A stretch of DNA of 64,000 nucleotides from CAVYGN01 sp963796325 (GCA_963796325.1 CAWCLF010000001.1:1674001-1738000), one strand, 5' to 3'. Numbered from the stretch's first letter, positions 8,822-17,861 are shown. Notes: generated by a model from the letters alone, not told the origin. Translations and numbers: made by a program.

Positions 8822-9439
8822 TTATTTTTCCAAACCGAGTAAAGATGATACGTTTGAAATGTCCCTGTAAAGATTTTTAATATTACTTTTATTCAATGAC
8901 CCGGCGATATCGCGGATCGTCCTTTCGGTTGAGAATGAACTTGCGGTTTCAATATTTTCTTCTCTTACCAGATAGGACGCCAGGTTTTTCCTCTCTTCAG
9001 CAAGCTTCGCCTCTGTATTGACAATGGAAGCATCGAGATTGGACTTGAATGTATATAGGGATTTATTATCCTGAATGTTTGTACTCAAATAGCTTATTAT
9101 ATTTTCACCGTTGTATTTTGTCGAATTTACTATGGCATTAAGGTCGTGCGTCAGCTGGTCGTAATCCGCCGAATCTTTATCAAAGGAATTTTCAAAAATT
9201 TCTATTTTATTTTGAAGTTCATGAAGCCCGGAGAGGCTCAGGTTATCCTTGATAAAGCTTTTCTGGAGCTGGTTTATCCTTGAAACATCCGCGGAAACTT
9301 TTTTGCCGGAATCGAATACATCATTTTGGTCCGTATTTTGATTCAAATTTTCGATGCTGTTGTTGTCGACAGCGTTTTTCTTTTTATAAGCCAGATTTTC
9401 CAGAGCCGTTTTTTCAGTCAAGATATCAGTTATCTTCAT
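8822..9439 (-). CDS. Short flagellin-like protein
   Basis: A 205-residue protein of mostly helical, Asn/Ser-rich sequence. Residues about 55-120 look like the flagellin D1 helix region: a long heptad-like helix followed by DYDQLTHDLNAIVNSTKYNG, close to the flagellin pattern ending in TxFNG. The C-terminal 45 residues resemble the terminal flagellin helix. The canonical N-terminal D0 helix (MxINxN) is missing and replaced by a polar stretch. It may be a minor or degenerate filament protein, a hook-associated relative or a secreted cap. Ribosome site AGGAGGAGGG and a consensus-like promoter precede it. The glycan gene neuB follows. Confidence 0.5.
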   Translation of the reverse strand: MKITDILTEKTALENLAYKKKNAVDNNSIENLNQNTDQNDVFDSGKKVSADVSRINQLQKSFIKDNLSLSGLHELQNKIEIFENSFDKDSADYDQLTHDLNAIVNSTKYNGENIISYLSTNIQDNKSLYTFKSNLDASIVNTEAKLAEERKNLASYLVREENIETASSFSTERTIRDIAGSLNKSNIKNLYRDISNVSSLLGLEK

Positions 9440-9489
9440 AGAATCCCTCCTCCTGAGAAAAATGATAAAAAATCCTTTTTTCCCTTTAC

Positions 9490-9518
9490 ATTATATAATA
9501 TTTACAAAAAATGGTAAA
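9490..9518 (-). promoter_or_regulatory. Vegetative-type promoter for the flagellin-like gene
   Basis: Minus strand: TTTACC (9518-9513), 17 bases, TATAAT (9495-9490), about 50 bases before the start codon. It does not match a sigma-28 flagellar promoter. Confidence 0.55.
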
Positions 9519-9554
9519 GAGTTAAAAGTTAATTTATGTTTTCAGTTAAAGTTT

Positions 9555-10697
9555 TCACATACTCTCGTCGATCAGGTTCTCTATTTCTTTATGCATGGGG
9601 TTTGACGCCCTTTCCGGGTTCTGGCTTGATATATTGAGAAGAATTCCGGCAGATATGGACATAAAAAGGATTGAGGAACCGCCGTAGCTGATGAACGGAA
9701 GAGAAACGCCGGTTGGGGGAAATAAACCGGCCGCTATTCCCATATTCATAAACGCATGTATTGTGACAAGCATCGTGATCCCGTAAGCAAGAAGCTGGCC
9801 GAACTTATCGGGGCAGTTTTTGGCTATCAGGGTCCCTTTAATAAAAAAGATGATAAATAATATGCCTATTATAAAGGCTCCGATGACCCCCATTTCTTCA
9901 GCGATAATAGAAAATATGAAATCGTTATGAGGCGACGGGAGCTTCCCCATTTTCTGAATGCTGTTTCCCAGCCCGAGCCCGAAAAAACCGCCGTCGGCAA
10001 ACGATTTAAAAGACTGGATTATATGGTAGCCGCTGCCGTTCATATCCGCCCATGGATTCAGGTAGGAGAGGATCCGGATTTTTCTGTACGAAACCTGAAT
10101 AATGAATGTTATAAGGACCGGCAGACTCATAATAATTATTGAAAATATATGTTTCAGTGATGCTCCTCCCGCGAAGAATAGAAGAAATGAAACGAGCAGA
10201 AGCAGCGCCGCTGTCGTAAAATTGGACTGTATAAGAATAATGAAGAATATCGAAGCTACGAGCAGGAGCGGGGGCAAGAGGCCGAAAGTGAAATTTTCCA
10301 GTTTAGCCTGTTTTTTAGTCAGAATGTATGAAAGGTATATTATTACCGAAAGCTTTGCAAGTTCCGAAGGATTAAATTCGAATAGTTTCAGGTCAATCCA
10401 TCTTCGTGCCCCGCCGCTGACCCTTCCGAGTCCGGGAATAAAGACCGCCAGAAGGAGGACCACCGTGATAAAAACGAGCGGTTTTACATATTTTTTCAGG
10501 TTATGGTAATCGAATTTAATAAAAAAGAGAAGAAACATAAAAGATACGGACGACCAGATCAGCTGACGTATTGAGAAATAATACGGATTATGAGTATAAA
10601 CTCCTGCAATATAATAACTTGAACTGTAAACAAAAATTATGCCGGCAAGGAAAAGCAGGACAATATCATAAAATAGGGCTTTATCAATTTTATTCAT
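9555..10697 (-). CDS. ftsW: FtsW/RodA/SpoVE family peptidoglycan glycosyltransferase
   Basis: Integral membrane SEDS protein polymerising lipid II into glycan strands during division or elongation. The 380 residues carry about ten membrane segments. Landmarks are GARRWI followed by NPSELAKL, NPWADMNGSGYHIIQS, the large loop ending in HNDFIFSIIAEEMG, and PPTGVSLPFISYGGSS. The loop reads KLPSPHNDFIF, where most relatives have a glutamate in place of the first serine. FtsW is favoured over RodA from the IIQSFKSFADGGFFGLGLG loop, but they are hard to tell apart here. No penicillin-binding partner or mur gene is adjacent. It starts 4 bases after the stop of the large TPR gene. Confidence 0.85.
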   Translation of the reverse strand: MNKIDKALFYDIVLLFLAGIIFVYSSSYYIAGVYTHNPYYFSIRQLIWSSVSFMFLLFFIKFDYHNLKKYVKPLVFITVVLLLAVFIPGLGRVSGGARRWIDLKLFEFNPSELAKLSVIIYLSYILTKKQAKLENFTFGLLPPLLLVASIFFIILIQSNFTTAALLLLVSFLLFFAGGASLKHIFSIIIMSLPVLITFIIQVSYRKIRILSYLNPWADMNGSGYHIIQSFKSFADGGFFGLGLGNSIQKMGKLPSPHNDFIFSIIAEEMGVIGAFIIGILFIIFFIKGTLIAKNCPDKFGQLLAYGITMLVTIHAFMNMGIAAGLFPPTGVSLPFISYGGSSILFMSISAGILLNISSQNPERASNPMHKEIENLIDESM

Positions 10698-10701
10698 AAG
10701 T

Positions 10702-13497
10702 TCAGATATTCGAGATCATTTTCACTCTGTATTCCTCGGTATATCTCTGCAGTGAAGTGCGCTTCACAAGTTCATTGTCAATGGCCGGTCCTGTTTTTTT
10801 AATGGATCTGTTGACAACATATTTTATATTGTATTCGGCGAAATTATATATTACGTTGATTTTATTTGCGTAATCCTTGGCCCTGTAAAAGTCAAGCAGG
10901 GCATTTTGTTCGAATTCCGAACCCGCTTTACCGTATTTTTTTGCCATTACCGCAAAAGTAACGCCCCTGTTGTTATAGCATCTGGCCAGCTGGCCGTAAA
11001 TTTCCTTATGCCTGTCCAGATCGGGATTTATGTATCCGATCTTATCAGCTATAGCACGGTAATACTCGATAGCCTTGTCATATTCGATCTTGGCAAAGCT
11101 GAAATTGTTTTCATGGAAATAAATATTGCCCAGATTGTATGAAAGGATGGGGTTGTGCGGGTCGTTAATGTACAGCCTCGCGAAAGAATTGAAAGAGTCC
11201 GCATAATCGTTGAATTTATAGTACAGCCAGCCCAGATTATAATATAACAGATCATCTTTTTTATCCTGCGGAAGGAGCAGCTGAGCCGCCTTGTAATATT
11301 GAAATGACTTGTTCAGAGCTTCATCGGGATTTTCAAAATTCAGCATATTATAGAAGTAAATATGCCCCAGGTTGGCATACGGTTTATAATAATCCGGAGA
11401 GTATTGAATGGCGTTTTCAAACTGCTTGATGGCCTGGACTACCGAATTCGTCTCCCCTGCGCCTGCATATACATTATATATTTCACCCAGAAGATTATAG
11501 GCTTTGCCGTTCTTAGGGTTCCGGAGAATGGCATTTGAAACCTCCGACATCGCCCTGTAATAATCCATATTGAGGGCGAGATATCTGCCATGCTCGTAAT
11601 ATGCTTCGTCATAATTAGGATTTACCGGCATCATTTTCTCGAACACGAGTTTTGCCCTGTCGAGCCTTCTGTTATCGATATAGTATCTTGCAAGGTCCGT
11701 AAGGGTGTGAACGTTTACAGCATTTTTATTATAATGGTCGATTGTGTCGTAAAGCGTGTCTATCCTTTCCGTATTAGTGACCCTGAGCGCTACATCCAGG
11801 AGGCGGTAATAACTGTCTACATGCCTTATATGGCCGGGTTTGGAAACATAATTTTCATAAAGATTGTTCGCATCGAGATAATGATTGGTGTCGCCTGTCC
11901 TGTCGCCCCATTGAATCTCTGTCAACCCGATTTTGTCCATATACTGGAAATTATCCGGCCACCTGTTCGTCAATCTTCCGTATAATTTTAAAGAATCCTC
12001 AAATTTAGGAGGATAGATAACATTTTTATCAAAATCTGCGTAATTATATACGGTATTTATATCATAAGGATTATATTGAAGGGCGTCCTCGTATTTTTTT
12101 CTCGCCCTGTCGAATTGTCTCTGTGCTATATAATTCGATGCATATATGCTGTTCCAGTTAAGGTCCGGACCGCCTATCCTCGTATCTTCCAGCCTCTTGC
12201 CTGCCTCAAACTCCTGTTCGACGGCATTATAGTCCTGGACTTTAAAATATGAAATACCTTTGTTATAATGGAGATTTGCGGTAAACGGGATCCAGACAAG
12301 CTGCCATATCGAAATAACTAAAGCAATGATAAATATTATAAATGCAAAAAAGTACCTTGTCGCGCCTGTTAATTCCCTGCGGAACTCCCTGGCTCGCTTC
12401 GCTTCTTCCGTATATATGACCCTTCTGCCGGCTACCGGCCGTCTTTCTCTCGGGGCTTCCCTTTTTCTTACCGATGAATCCGGCATGTAGCTGTCGGCAA
12501 TGGCCCTGATCCTGGATTCGTTTTCGTCGTTCAGCAGCATGGAGATCAATTGAGTGAGCTTGTCCTGGGGTATTTTGGATTCAAGGATTATCTGCCTGAC
12601 TTTTTTTCTTAAATTCGGATCTGAAATTTTGTTGATTTTATCCCTTATCTTTAACGCTTCGTCATGTCCCAATTCCTGGCGGGTGCCGGGCTGTTCGGGG
12701 GGGTGTTCCTCAGACGGCATCGGGGTAAATTCCGGCAGGGCCGCTTCTGCGGGTTTTTCTTCAGGTACGAATTCGGCCGGTTCAACGGGCGCGCCGGAAG
12801 GAATTCCTGAAGGTTCTTCGGCTTTGAATTCGGGGAATTCGAATTCCTGGGATGCTGCCGCTTCCCCGGAAGGTCCCGGGGTTTCGGGAGACTGGACTTC
12901 CGGCATTTCAAAAACGGGAAGTTCTTCTTCTTTGATTTCCGGCGCCGCCGGCATTTCGCCTAATGACGGTATTTCTTCTTTGGCGGTTTCCGGACCCGCG
13001 CCTTCAGGTGAAAGACCTGCCAGCATATCGGATAAGTCGGGCTCCGGTCCGGACGGCGTTTCCTCCGCCCCTGAGGGGGCAGGTTCTTCGAACGAAGGCA
13101 TTTCCATAAATTGAGGCTCCAGGAGGGAAGAGGGTTCTTCACCGGGTATTTCGGCCTGGGCCTGTATTTCGGGAGCGGCGGAAAGCGGCTCCTCGGCACC
13201 GGGTTCTATATTCTGCGTTAACATGGATTTCTGGAGTTCTTCGACAGCGGGAGGGGCTTCATCGAGGCTTTCCAGTTCCTTTAATAATTCCGCATCGATC
13301 TCTGCAGTCTTGGGCTGAGGCTCACCTGCAGCGCCTTTTATGAGATTTTCGACATTTTCCATGTTCTGCGCGGGCAGGCCGGATAATTCATCAAGATTTT
13401 CCGGGCCCTGTTCGCTTTCCATGGTTTTCAATATCTCTTCCGGTGGATGCTGATCTTCCTTTCCAAGAAATTTTATGATATTGTCGTACTTTGACAT
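10702..13497 (-). CDS. Large membrane-anchored TPR protein with Pro/Glu-rich cytoplasmic region
   Basis: The 931 residues divide into three parts. Residues 1-270 are acidic, proline-rich and probably disordered, with many EEP/PEF-like runs. A short helical segment (about 275-340) leads to one membrane helix at about 383-405 (YFFAFIIFIIALVISIWQLV). The remaining 520 residues are periplasmic or extracytoplasmic and hold ten or more TPR-like helix pairs rich in Tyr and Asn. Size and layout recall FlcA (BB0326), the TPR scaffold of the spirochaete periplasmic flagellar collar; this is inference from architecture only. It is promoter-proximal to ftsW. Confidence 0.7.
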   Translation of the reverse strand: MSKYDNIIKFLGKEDQHPPEEILKTMESEQGPENLDELSGLPAQNMENVENLIKGAAGEPQPKTAEIDAELLKELESLDEAPPAVEELQKSMLTQNIEPGAEEPLSAAPEIQAQAEIPGEEPSSLLEPQFMEMPSFEEPAPSGAEETPSGPEPDLSDMLAGLSPEGAGPETAKEEIPSLGEMPAAPEIKEEELPVFEMPEVQSPETPGPSGEAAASQEFEFPEFKAEEPSGIPSGAPVEPAEFVPEEKPAEAALPEFTPMPSEEHPPEQPGTRQELGHDEALKIRDKINKISDPNLRKKVRQIILESKIPQDKLTQLISMLLNDENESRIRAIADSYMPDSSVRKREAPRERRPVAGRRVIYTEEAKRAREFRRELTGATRYFFAFIIFIIALVISIWQLVWIPFTANLHYNKGISYFKVQDYNAVEQEFEAGKRLEDTRIGGPDLNWNSIYASNYIAQRQFDRARKKYEDALQYNPYDINTVYNYADFDKNVIYPPKFEDSLKLYGRLTNRWPDNFQYMDKIGLTEIQWGDRTGDTNHYLDANNLYENYVSKPGHIRHVDSYYRLLDVALRVTNTERIDTLYDTIDHYNKNAVNVHTLTDLARYYIDNRRLDRAKLVFEKMMPVNPNYDEAYYEHGRYLALNMDYYRAMSEVSNAILRNPKNGKAYNLLGEIYNVYAGAGETNSVVQAIKQFENAIQYSPDYYKPYANLGHIYFYNMLNFENPDEALNKSFQYYKAAQLLLPQDKKDDLLYYNLGWLYYKFNDYADSFNSFARLYINDPHNPILSYNLGNIYFHENNFSFAKIEYDKAIEYYRAIADKIGYINPDLDRHKEIYGQLARCYNNRGVTFAVMAKKYGKAGSEFEQNALLDFYRAKDYANKINVIYNFAEYNIKYVVNRSIKKTGPAIDNELVKRTSLQRYTEEYRVKMISNI

Positions 13498-13528
13498 CAG
13501 GCTTTCCTCACAATTGCAATACCTTGAA

Positions 13529-13557
13529 AGTATCGGAAATATTCGATTTTATGTTAA
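13529..13557 (-). promoter_or_regulatory. Possible promoter for the TPR-ftsW transcript
   Basis: Minus strand: TTAACA (13557-13552), 17 bases, GATACT (13534-13529), about 32 bases before the start codon. The -10 match is moderate. Confidence 0.4.
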
Positions 13558-13672
13558 CAGGCCGTTTCAGCCGACAGCCGGACTCAGTCGTCCCTGGCTT
13601 AATTATGAGGCAAGAAGGTATAATTTTCAAAAATTAAATGGGCAGAATTTCTCAATAATATCGGGAAATTGT

Positions 13673-13701
13673 TTGCAAGTAAAATAAAATGAAATTAAAA
13701 T
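13673..13701 (+). promoter_or_regulatory. Probable promoter for argF-argH
   Basis: TTGCAA (13673-13678), 17 bases, TAAAAT (13696-13701). Transcription would begin near 13708, placing the long hairpin at 13731-13778 inside the leader. The 358-base stretch between the TPR gene and argF holds this promoter, the opposing promoter and the hairpin; I see no further gene in it. Confidence 0.5.
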
Positions 13702-13730
13702 AATATTTACTGATGCGGCCTGTTTCAGTA

Positions 13731-13790
13731 AAGGCAGTTCCCTTAGGGCCCTGAAGGTCCCTAAGGGATTACTGCCTTGGAACTGCCCTT
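13731..13790 (+). promoter_or_regulatory. Long leader hairpin with an alternative 3' strand upstream of argF
   Basis: AAGGCAGT plus TCCCTTAGGG (13731-13748) pairs with CCCTAAGGGA (13759-13768) and ACTGCCTT (13771-13778), leaving a 10-base loop and a 2-base bulge: an 18-pair stem. Next comes GGAACTGCC (13779-13787), which is complementary to GGCAGTTCC (13733-13741) within the left arm. The two right strands could therefore compete for the same partner. There is no T-tract, so it is not a simple terminator. It could be an attenuator, a protein-binding site or a mobile-element remnant. Confidence 0.5.
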
Positions 13791-13855
13791 AATAACGATA
13801 ATTCATGCGACAATTACCGAAAAATATCTTAAATTGCCGGAGTGCGGGGTTTTAT

Positions 13856-14785
13856 ATGCTGGAAGGCAGAAAAGATTTTTTAGATACCGATCCGTTTTCA
13901 AAAGATACCCTTACAGGTTTGATTAAATTATCCCTGGACATAAAAAAGAATCCGGGTAAATTCAGAAACAGCCTTAAAAACATGAAACTCGGCATGATTT
14001 TTGAAAAATCTTCAACAAGGACCAGGATCTCTTTTGAGGCGGGCATTTACGAACTGGGGGGCATGGGTATATTTTTAAGCTCAAGGGATATTCAGCTCGG
14101 AAGGGGAGAAACTATAGAAGATACAGCAAGGGTCATGTCGAGATATCTCGATGCGGTTATGATCAGGTCATTCAAACAGGAAAATGTCGAAACCCTGGCC
14201 CTTAATTCGGATATACCCGTTATTAACGGTCTGACGGACCTTCTTCATCCATGCCAGGCTATGGCGGATTTTCAGACAATACTGGAACACAAGGGATCCT
14301 TTAAGGGCTTGAAACTATGCTACATCGGGGACGGGAATAATGTCGCCCATTCGCTTGGCCTGCTTTCAACGAAATTGGGAACCGATTTTGCCGTTGCAAC
14401 TCCCGATAAATACAGGATGAAGGATTCCATTACGAAAAAAATAATATCGAATGCGGAAATTTCAGGAAGCAAGGTCCTTATTACAAAAGATCCGGCAGAA
14501 GCCGCTTCCGGAGCAGACGTGATTTATACAGACGTCTGGGTTTCGATGGGGATGGAAGAAGAGGCTGCAGGAAGGATGAGCGAGTTTAAAAGTTTTCAAA
14601 TAAATTCGGAACTTGTCCGCAATGCTGCTCCCGATTACATTTTTATGCATTGTCTTCCCGCCCACAGGGGGGAGGAAGTGTCGGGCGAAGTGATAGACGG
14701 GGAACATTCAGTTGTTTTCGATCAGGCGGAAAACAGGCTTCACTCCCAGAAAGCCATAATGCTTAAAATAATAGGGAAACAATAA
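13856..14785 (+). CDS. argF: Ornithine carbamoyltransferase
   Basis: Joins carbamoyl phosphate and ornithine to give citrulline in arginine synthesis. The 309 residues show the carbamoyl-phosphate loop SSTRTR, HPCQAMADF, DVWVSMGME for ornithine, and HCLPAHRGEE with the catalytic cysteine. I start at ATG 13856 because family members begin near this point; a longer frame from 13805 has no ribosome site and unlike residues. It shares one base with argH (TAATG), implying coupled translation. Confidence 0.93.
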   Translation: MLEGRKDFLDTDPFSKDTLTGLIKLSLDIKKNPGKFRNSLKNMKLGMIFEKSSTRTRISFEAGIYELGGMGIFLSSRDIQLGRGETIEDTARVMSRYLDAVMIRSFKQENVETLALNSDIPVINGLTDLLHPCQAMADFQTILEHKGSFKGLKLCYIGDGNNVAHSLGLLSTKLGTDFAVATPDKYRMKDSITKKIISNAEISGSKVLITKDPAEAASGADVIYTDVWVSMGMEEEAAGRMSEFKSFQINSELVRNAAPDYIFMHCLPAHRGEEVSGEVIDGEHSVVFDQAENRLHSQKAIMLKIIGKQ

Positions 14786-16140
14786 TGGCGAAGGTTTGGC
14801 AAAAAGACGGACTTGGGCAGATGGATCCCGATGTTGAAAAATACTGCGTGGGAATGGATTATATTCTTGACGGCAGGCTTTTTTATTATGAACTGGCAGC
14901 GAGCCTCGCCCATGCGATGATGCTGAAAAAGATCGGGATTTTAACTCCTGAAGAATACAGGGCTATTGAAAAGGAAATAAGGCTGTTATATAAAAATAAC
15001 GGCAAAACCATGACCCTCGAATTTTCCGATGAAGACATCCATTCAAAGCTTGAAAATTTATTGACAGGGTCTATCGGTGAAGCAGGGAAAAAGCTTCATA
15101 CGGGCAGAAGCCGGAACGACCAGGTGCTTACCGTGATGCGCCTGTATGAAAAGGATTCCCTGCTCGATACGGCGCTTGACTATATAGGCTGCCTTGAAGA
15201 AATCTCTTTACTTGCCCGGAGGGAAGGGAATAAAATCCTGCCCGGCTATACTCATGCGAAGCAGGCCATGCTGATGAACGTCAAATTCTGGGCGGCGTCT
15301 TTTATCGATGCCGGATTTGATAATTTACGGATAATTAAATCCGTCTTTGATTTGATAGACGCGAATCCTCTCGGCACCGGCAGCAGCTTCGGGGTACCTT
15401 TCGCCCTGGACAGGGAATTGACGGCAGAAATTCTCGGATTTTCACGGATACAGGAAAACGCACTGGCAGTACATAATTCAAGGGGTAAATTCGAATCTTT
15501 TATTATTGACGCTCTATGGAGCATTATGAACGATTTTTCGAGGATCGCTTCAGACCTCCTGATTTATAACATGGATGAGCTTAATTATATCAAAACGTCT
15601 CAATCGATAACTACGGGCAGTTCCATCATGCCCCAGAAAAGGAATCTCGACGTTATGGAACTTGTAAGGGCCAGAACCAGTACAATGACGGCTTATTCGG
15701 CGGAAGTGAAATGCATAACGGGAGGTCTCTTATCCGGCTACAACAGGGATATTCAGGAAACAAAAGAACCCCTCATGAAATCATTCAACCTCGTTCTGGA
15801 TACTATCAAAGCAGTGAAAGCAGTCTTTAAAAATATATCGTTCGATGAAGAAGCTGTTAAAAGGAATCTTTCAAAAGGCATACTGGCTACAGACTTCGCC
15901 TTTAATGCAGTAAAAGAAGGCATGCCTTTCAGGGATGCATACAGATTTGCGGCGGGGAAAATAGACGATATCAAAATAACCGACAAAGAAATTGAGGAGA
16001 GCATCGAAAAAAGAGTGTCAAGGGGTTCTCCTGCAAATGTCGATCTCAGGGGGTATAAAAAGGGGCTGGAATCTTTAAAAAAATATTTCAGTAAAACGGC
16101 GGAAAATTTCCGCGGCAAACTCTCTGTCTTACTGGAATAA
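14785..16140 (+). CDS. argH: Argininosuccinate lyase
   Basis: Splits argininosuccinate into arginine and fumarate, the last step of arginine synthesis. The 451 residues carry DEDIHSKLE, GKKLHTGRSRNDQ and the superfamily signature TGSSIMPQKRN with its catalytic serine loop. The start overlaps the argF stop by one base. argG (argininosuccinate synthase), which should act between the two enzymes, is not in the window. Confidence 0.95.
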   Translation: MAKVWQKDGLGQMDPDVEKYCVGMDYILDGRLFYYELAASLAHAMMLKKIGILTPEEYRAIEKEIRLLYKNNGKTMTLEFSDEDIHSKLENLLTGSIGEAGKKLHTGRSRNDQVLTVMRLYEKDSLLDTALDYIGCLEEISLLARREGNKILPGYTHAKQAMLMNVKFWAASFIDAGFDNLRIIKSVFDLIDANPLGTGSSFGVPFALDRELTAEILGFSRIQENALAVHNSRGKFESFIIDALWSIMNDFSRIASDLLIYNMDELNYIKTSQSITTGSSIMPQKRNLDVMELVRARTSTMTAYSAEVKCITGGLLSGYNRDIQETKEPLMKSFNLVLDTIKAVKAVFKNISFDEEAVKRNLSKGILATDFAFNAVKEGMPFRDAYRFAAGKIDDIKITDKEIEESIEKRVSRGSPANVDLRGYKKGLESLKKYFSKTAENFRGKLSVLLE

Positions 16141-16151
16141 AGGAGATTTCC

Positions 16152-17033
16152 ATGCTAGACAATGTTTTGTTTCCGGTCATTATGACGGAACTGACGGAAC
16201 AGATGGTTGAATGCCTCGGCGGTATCGTGCAGAACGGGGTCCGGAACGTCCTTTTATTTCATGTTCAAAGCGTATCTGAGATCGCATCAGGCAGCATAAA
16301 CAGCGCTTACGATGAAAGGATCCTTGAAAAATGGAAAAATATGCTTGCCGGATCCGGAGTAAATGCCGAATACAGGATTGCCGCCGGAGTTCCATGGATC
16401 GAAATAGTCGACCTTATCGAAAAAGAAAAATATTCATTCATCTTCATGGGCAGTCATGGAAATAATTTCCTTGACCGGGTATTCCTGGGCAGCGTCACTG
16501 AAAATGTCATCCATCATTCAACTAAACCGGTGCTGGTATATAAATTTCAGAAGATAGGGACCCCTCCGCCGGTTTACTGCAGGAATATATTCAGCAAGAT
16601 CCTTTTCGCCACCGATTTTTCAGACACTTCAAAAAAATGCATACCCTACATTGAAAACATGATAAGCCCGAATACCCTGAGCCTTACGATCCTTCATGTC
16701 CAGGATATGAGAAATCTCAAGCATGCCGGTCCTGAAAAGCTCGAGGAATTCAACCGCCTTGACCTGGAAAGGCTCGAGAAGATAAAAACGCATTTTGAAG
16801 GAAAGGGCATAAACCGGGTAATGTCGCTCTTAACAAGCGGCTATTCGATCCCGGAAATATTGAATTATGCAAAAACCGAAGAGGCCACCATAATCGTGAT
16901 GGGAAGGAAAGGGAAAAGCAATATCAAGGAAATACTCCTTGGCGGAGTCGCCGAAAACATCATCCACAAATCCCCCGTACCAGTATTTGTGGTTGAGGAC
17001 AGCAAGGTTGAGGACGATGAATATGGAATTTAA
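16152..17033 (+). CDS. Tandem universal stress protein (two UspA domains)
   Basis: The 293 residues are two Usp domains joined by a short linker near residue 145. The ATP-binding pattern GxxG, nine residues, G(S/T) is seen in the first as GSHGNNFLDRVFLGS and in similar form in the second (MGRKGKS, then LGG), so both halves may bind nucleotide. A good ribosome site, AAAGGAG, precedes it 11 bases after argH. Usp proteins help survival under starvation and stress; the target here is unknown. Confidence 0.88.
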   Translation: MLDNVLFPVIMTELTEQMVECLGGIVQNGVRNVLLFHVQSVSEIASGSINSAYDERILEKWKNMLAGSGVNAEYRIAAGVPWIEIVDLIEKEKYSFIFMGSHGNNFLDRVFLGSVTENVIHHSTKPVLVYKFQKIGTPPPVYCRNIFSKILFATDFSDTSKKCIPYIENMISPNTLSLTILHVQDMRNLKHAGPEKLEEFNRLDLERLEKIKTHFEGKGINRVMSLLTSGYSIPEILNYAKTEEATIIVMGRKGKSNIKEILLGGVAENIIHKSPVPVFVVEDSKVEDDEYGI

Positions 17034-17051
17034 CGAGCCGGTAATAAAAAA

Positions 17052-17081
17052 TTGACAAATAAAACAAAATAAGGTTATCCT
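17052..17081 (+). promoter_or_regulatory. Promoter for the lipoprotein gene
   Basis: Perfect TTGACA (17052-17057), 18 bases, TATCCT (17076-17081), 30 bases before the start codon. Confidence 0.55.
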
Positions 17082-17110
17082 CTATCAATTTATTTTTAAG
17101 GAGTTTGTTT

Positions 17111-17710
17111 ATGCGTAAAAGTTACCCTGGAATTTTTGTCCTGTCAGCTATCCTGATTATTCTTGTCGTCAGCGCCTGCGGTTTCGAATTGAGTTATACG
17201 AAACCTTCGAACCTGCCCGCCGGAGGAAAGCCGGTAGTTCTCATCCTGCTGGATAAGCGTCCCCAGGATCATGGCGGTTCCGAACCTATGTCTGTAGGCA
17301 ATGTAAGAAACGCTTACGGAATGCCGTTTTCAATTGATGTCGATAATCCGGTTCCGGCAAAAACGATTAAAAGTCTTGTTTCGGACTCTTTAAAATCGGC
17401 AGGCTACGAACCCGTCCAAGAGGGGCAGAATGCTCCCGAACTTACGGCTACGATCACCAATATGTGGTTCGACGGTTACGTCGGATATAACGCCAACCTT
17501 GCGATCACGCTGGAACTTAAAAGAGTATCCTCGTCCCGTGTAATGTGGAATGACAAGGTAAGTTCCGACGATGTCGAAACCGCGGTATGGGGAAGCCCGT
17601 ACGACGCCGCCCAGGACGCCTATACGAAAGTAATGGACAGCGACATGCAGAAAATGATCGATCTTTTCAAGGACCAGAAATTCACCGACGCTTATAATTC
17701 CAGCAAATAG
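17111..17710 (+). CDS. Lipoprotein, YajG-like
   Basis: A 199-residue exported lipoprotein: positively charged start, hydrophobic segment, lipobox VVSAC with cysteine near residue 23. The mature part (PVVLILLDKRPQ, then SLVSDSLKSAGYEPV) resembles the YajG family of uncharacterised outer-membrane lipoproteins, which share an early DxR and a helix ending before a glycine-aromatic turn. AAGGAG precedes ATG 17111. It is a single-gene unit, with a promoter at 17052 and a terminator at 17741. Confidence 0.7.
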   Translation: MRKSYPGIFVLSAILIILVVSACGFELSYTKPSNLPAGGKPVVLILLDKRPQDHGGSEPMSVGNVRNAYGMPFSIDVDNPVPAKTIKSLVSDSLKSAGYEPVQEGQNAPELTATITNMWFDGYVGYNANLAITLELKRVSSSRVMWNDKVSSDDVETAVWGSPYDAAQDAYTKVMDSDMQKMIDLFKDQKFTDAYNSSK

Positions 17711-17740
17711 TAATGAAAAATTTTCCAGATTAAATAAATG

Positions 17741-17774
17741 GGGCCGTCCCGGAAAAGGGGCGGCCTTTTCTTTT
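17741..17774 (+). terminator. Rho-independent terminator of the lipoprotein gene
   Basis: GGCCGTCCC and GGGGCGGCC pair around a GGAAAA loop, followed by TTTTCTTTT. Confidence 0.85.
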
Positions 17775-17838
17775 AGTCTGCAGTCAGCAGTCGAAAGTCG
17801 TAAGTATAATTGACACTTGCTGCTGACTGCCGGCAGAA
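17775..17838. repeat. Dispersed imperfect palindrome, copy B
   Basis: Directly after the terminator. The left arm contains CTGCAGTCAGCAGTCG and the right arm CTGCTGACTGCCGGCAG, around AT-rich TAAGTATAATTGACAC. It has the same CAGTC-type units and size class as the elements at 6774 and 43386. Confidence 0.6.
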
Positions 17839-17861
17839 ACCTCCTGTCTATTATAATTTGA

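Noticed and set aside
12554..13114. 186-codon Ser/Gly-rich frame on the plus strand
   Set aside because: It is the complement of the Pro/Glu-rich repeats of the large TPR protein; the composition bias keeps the opposite frame open.
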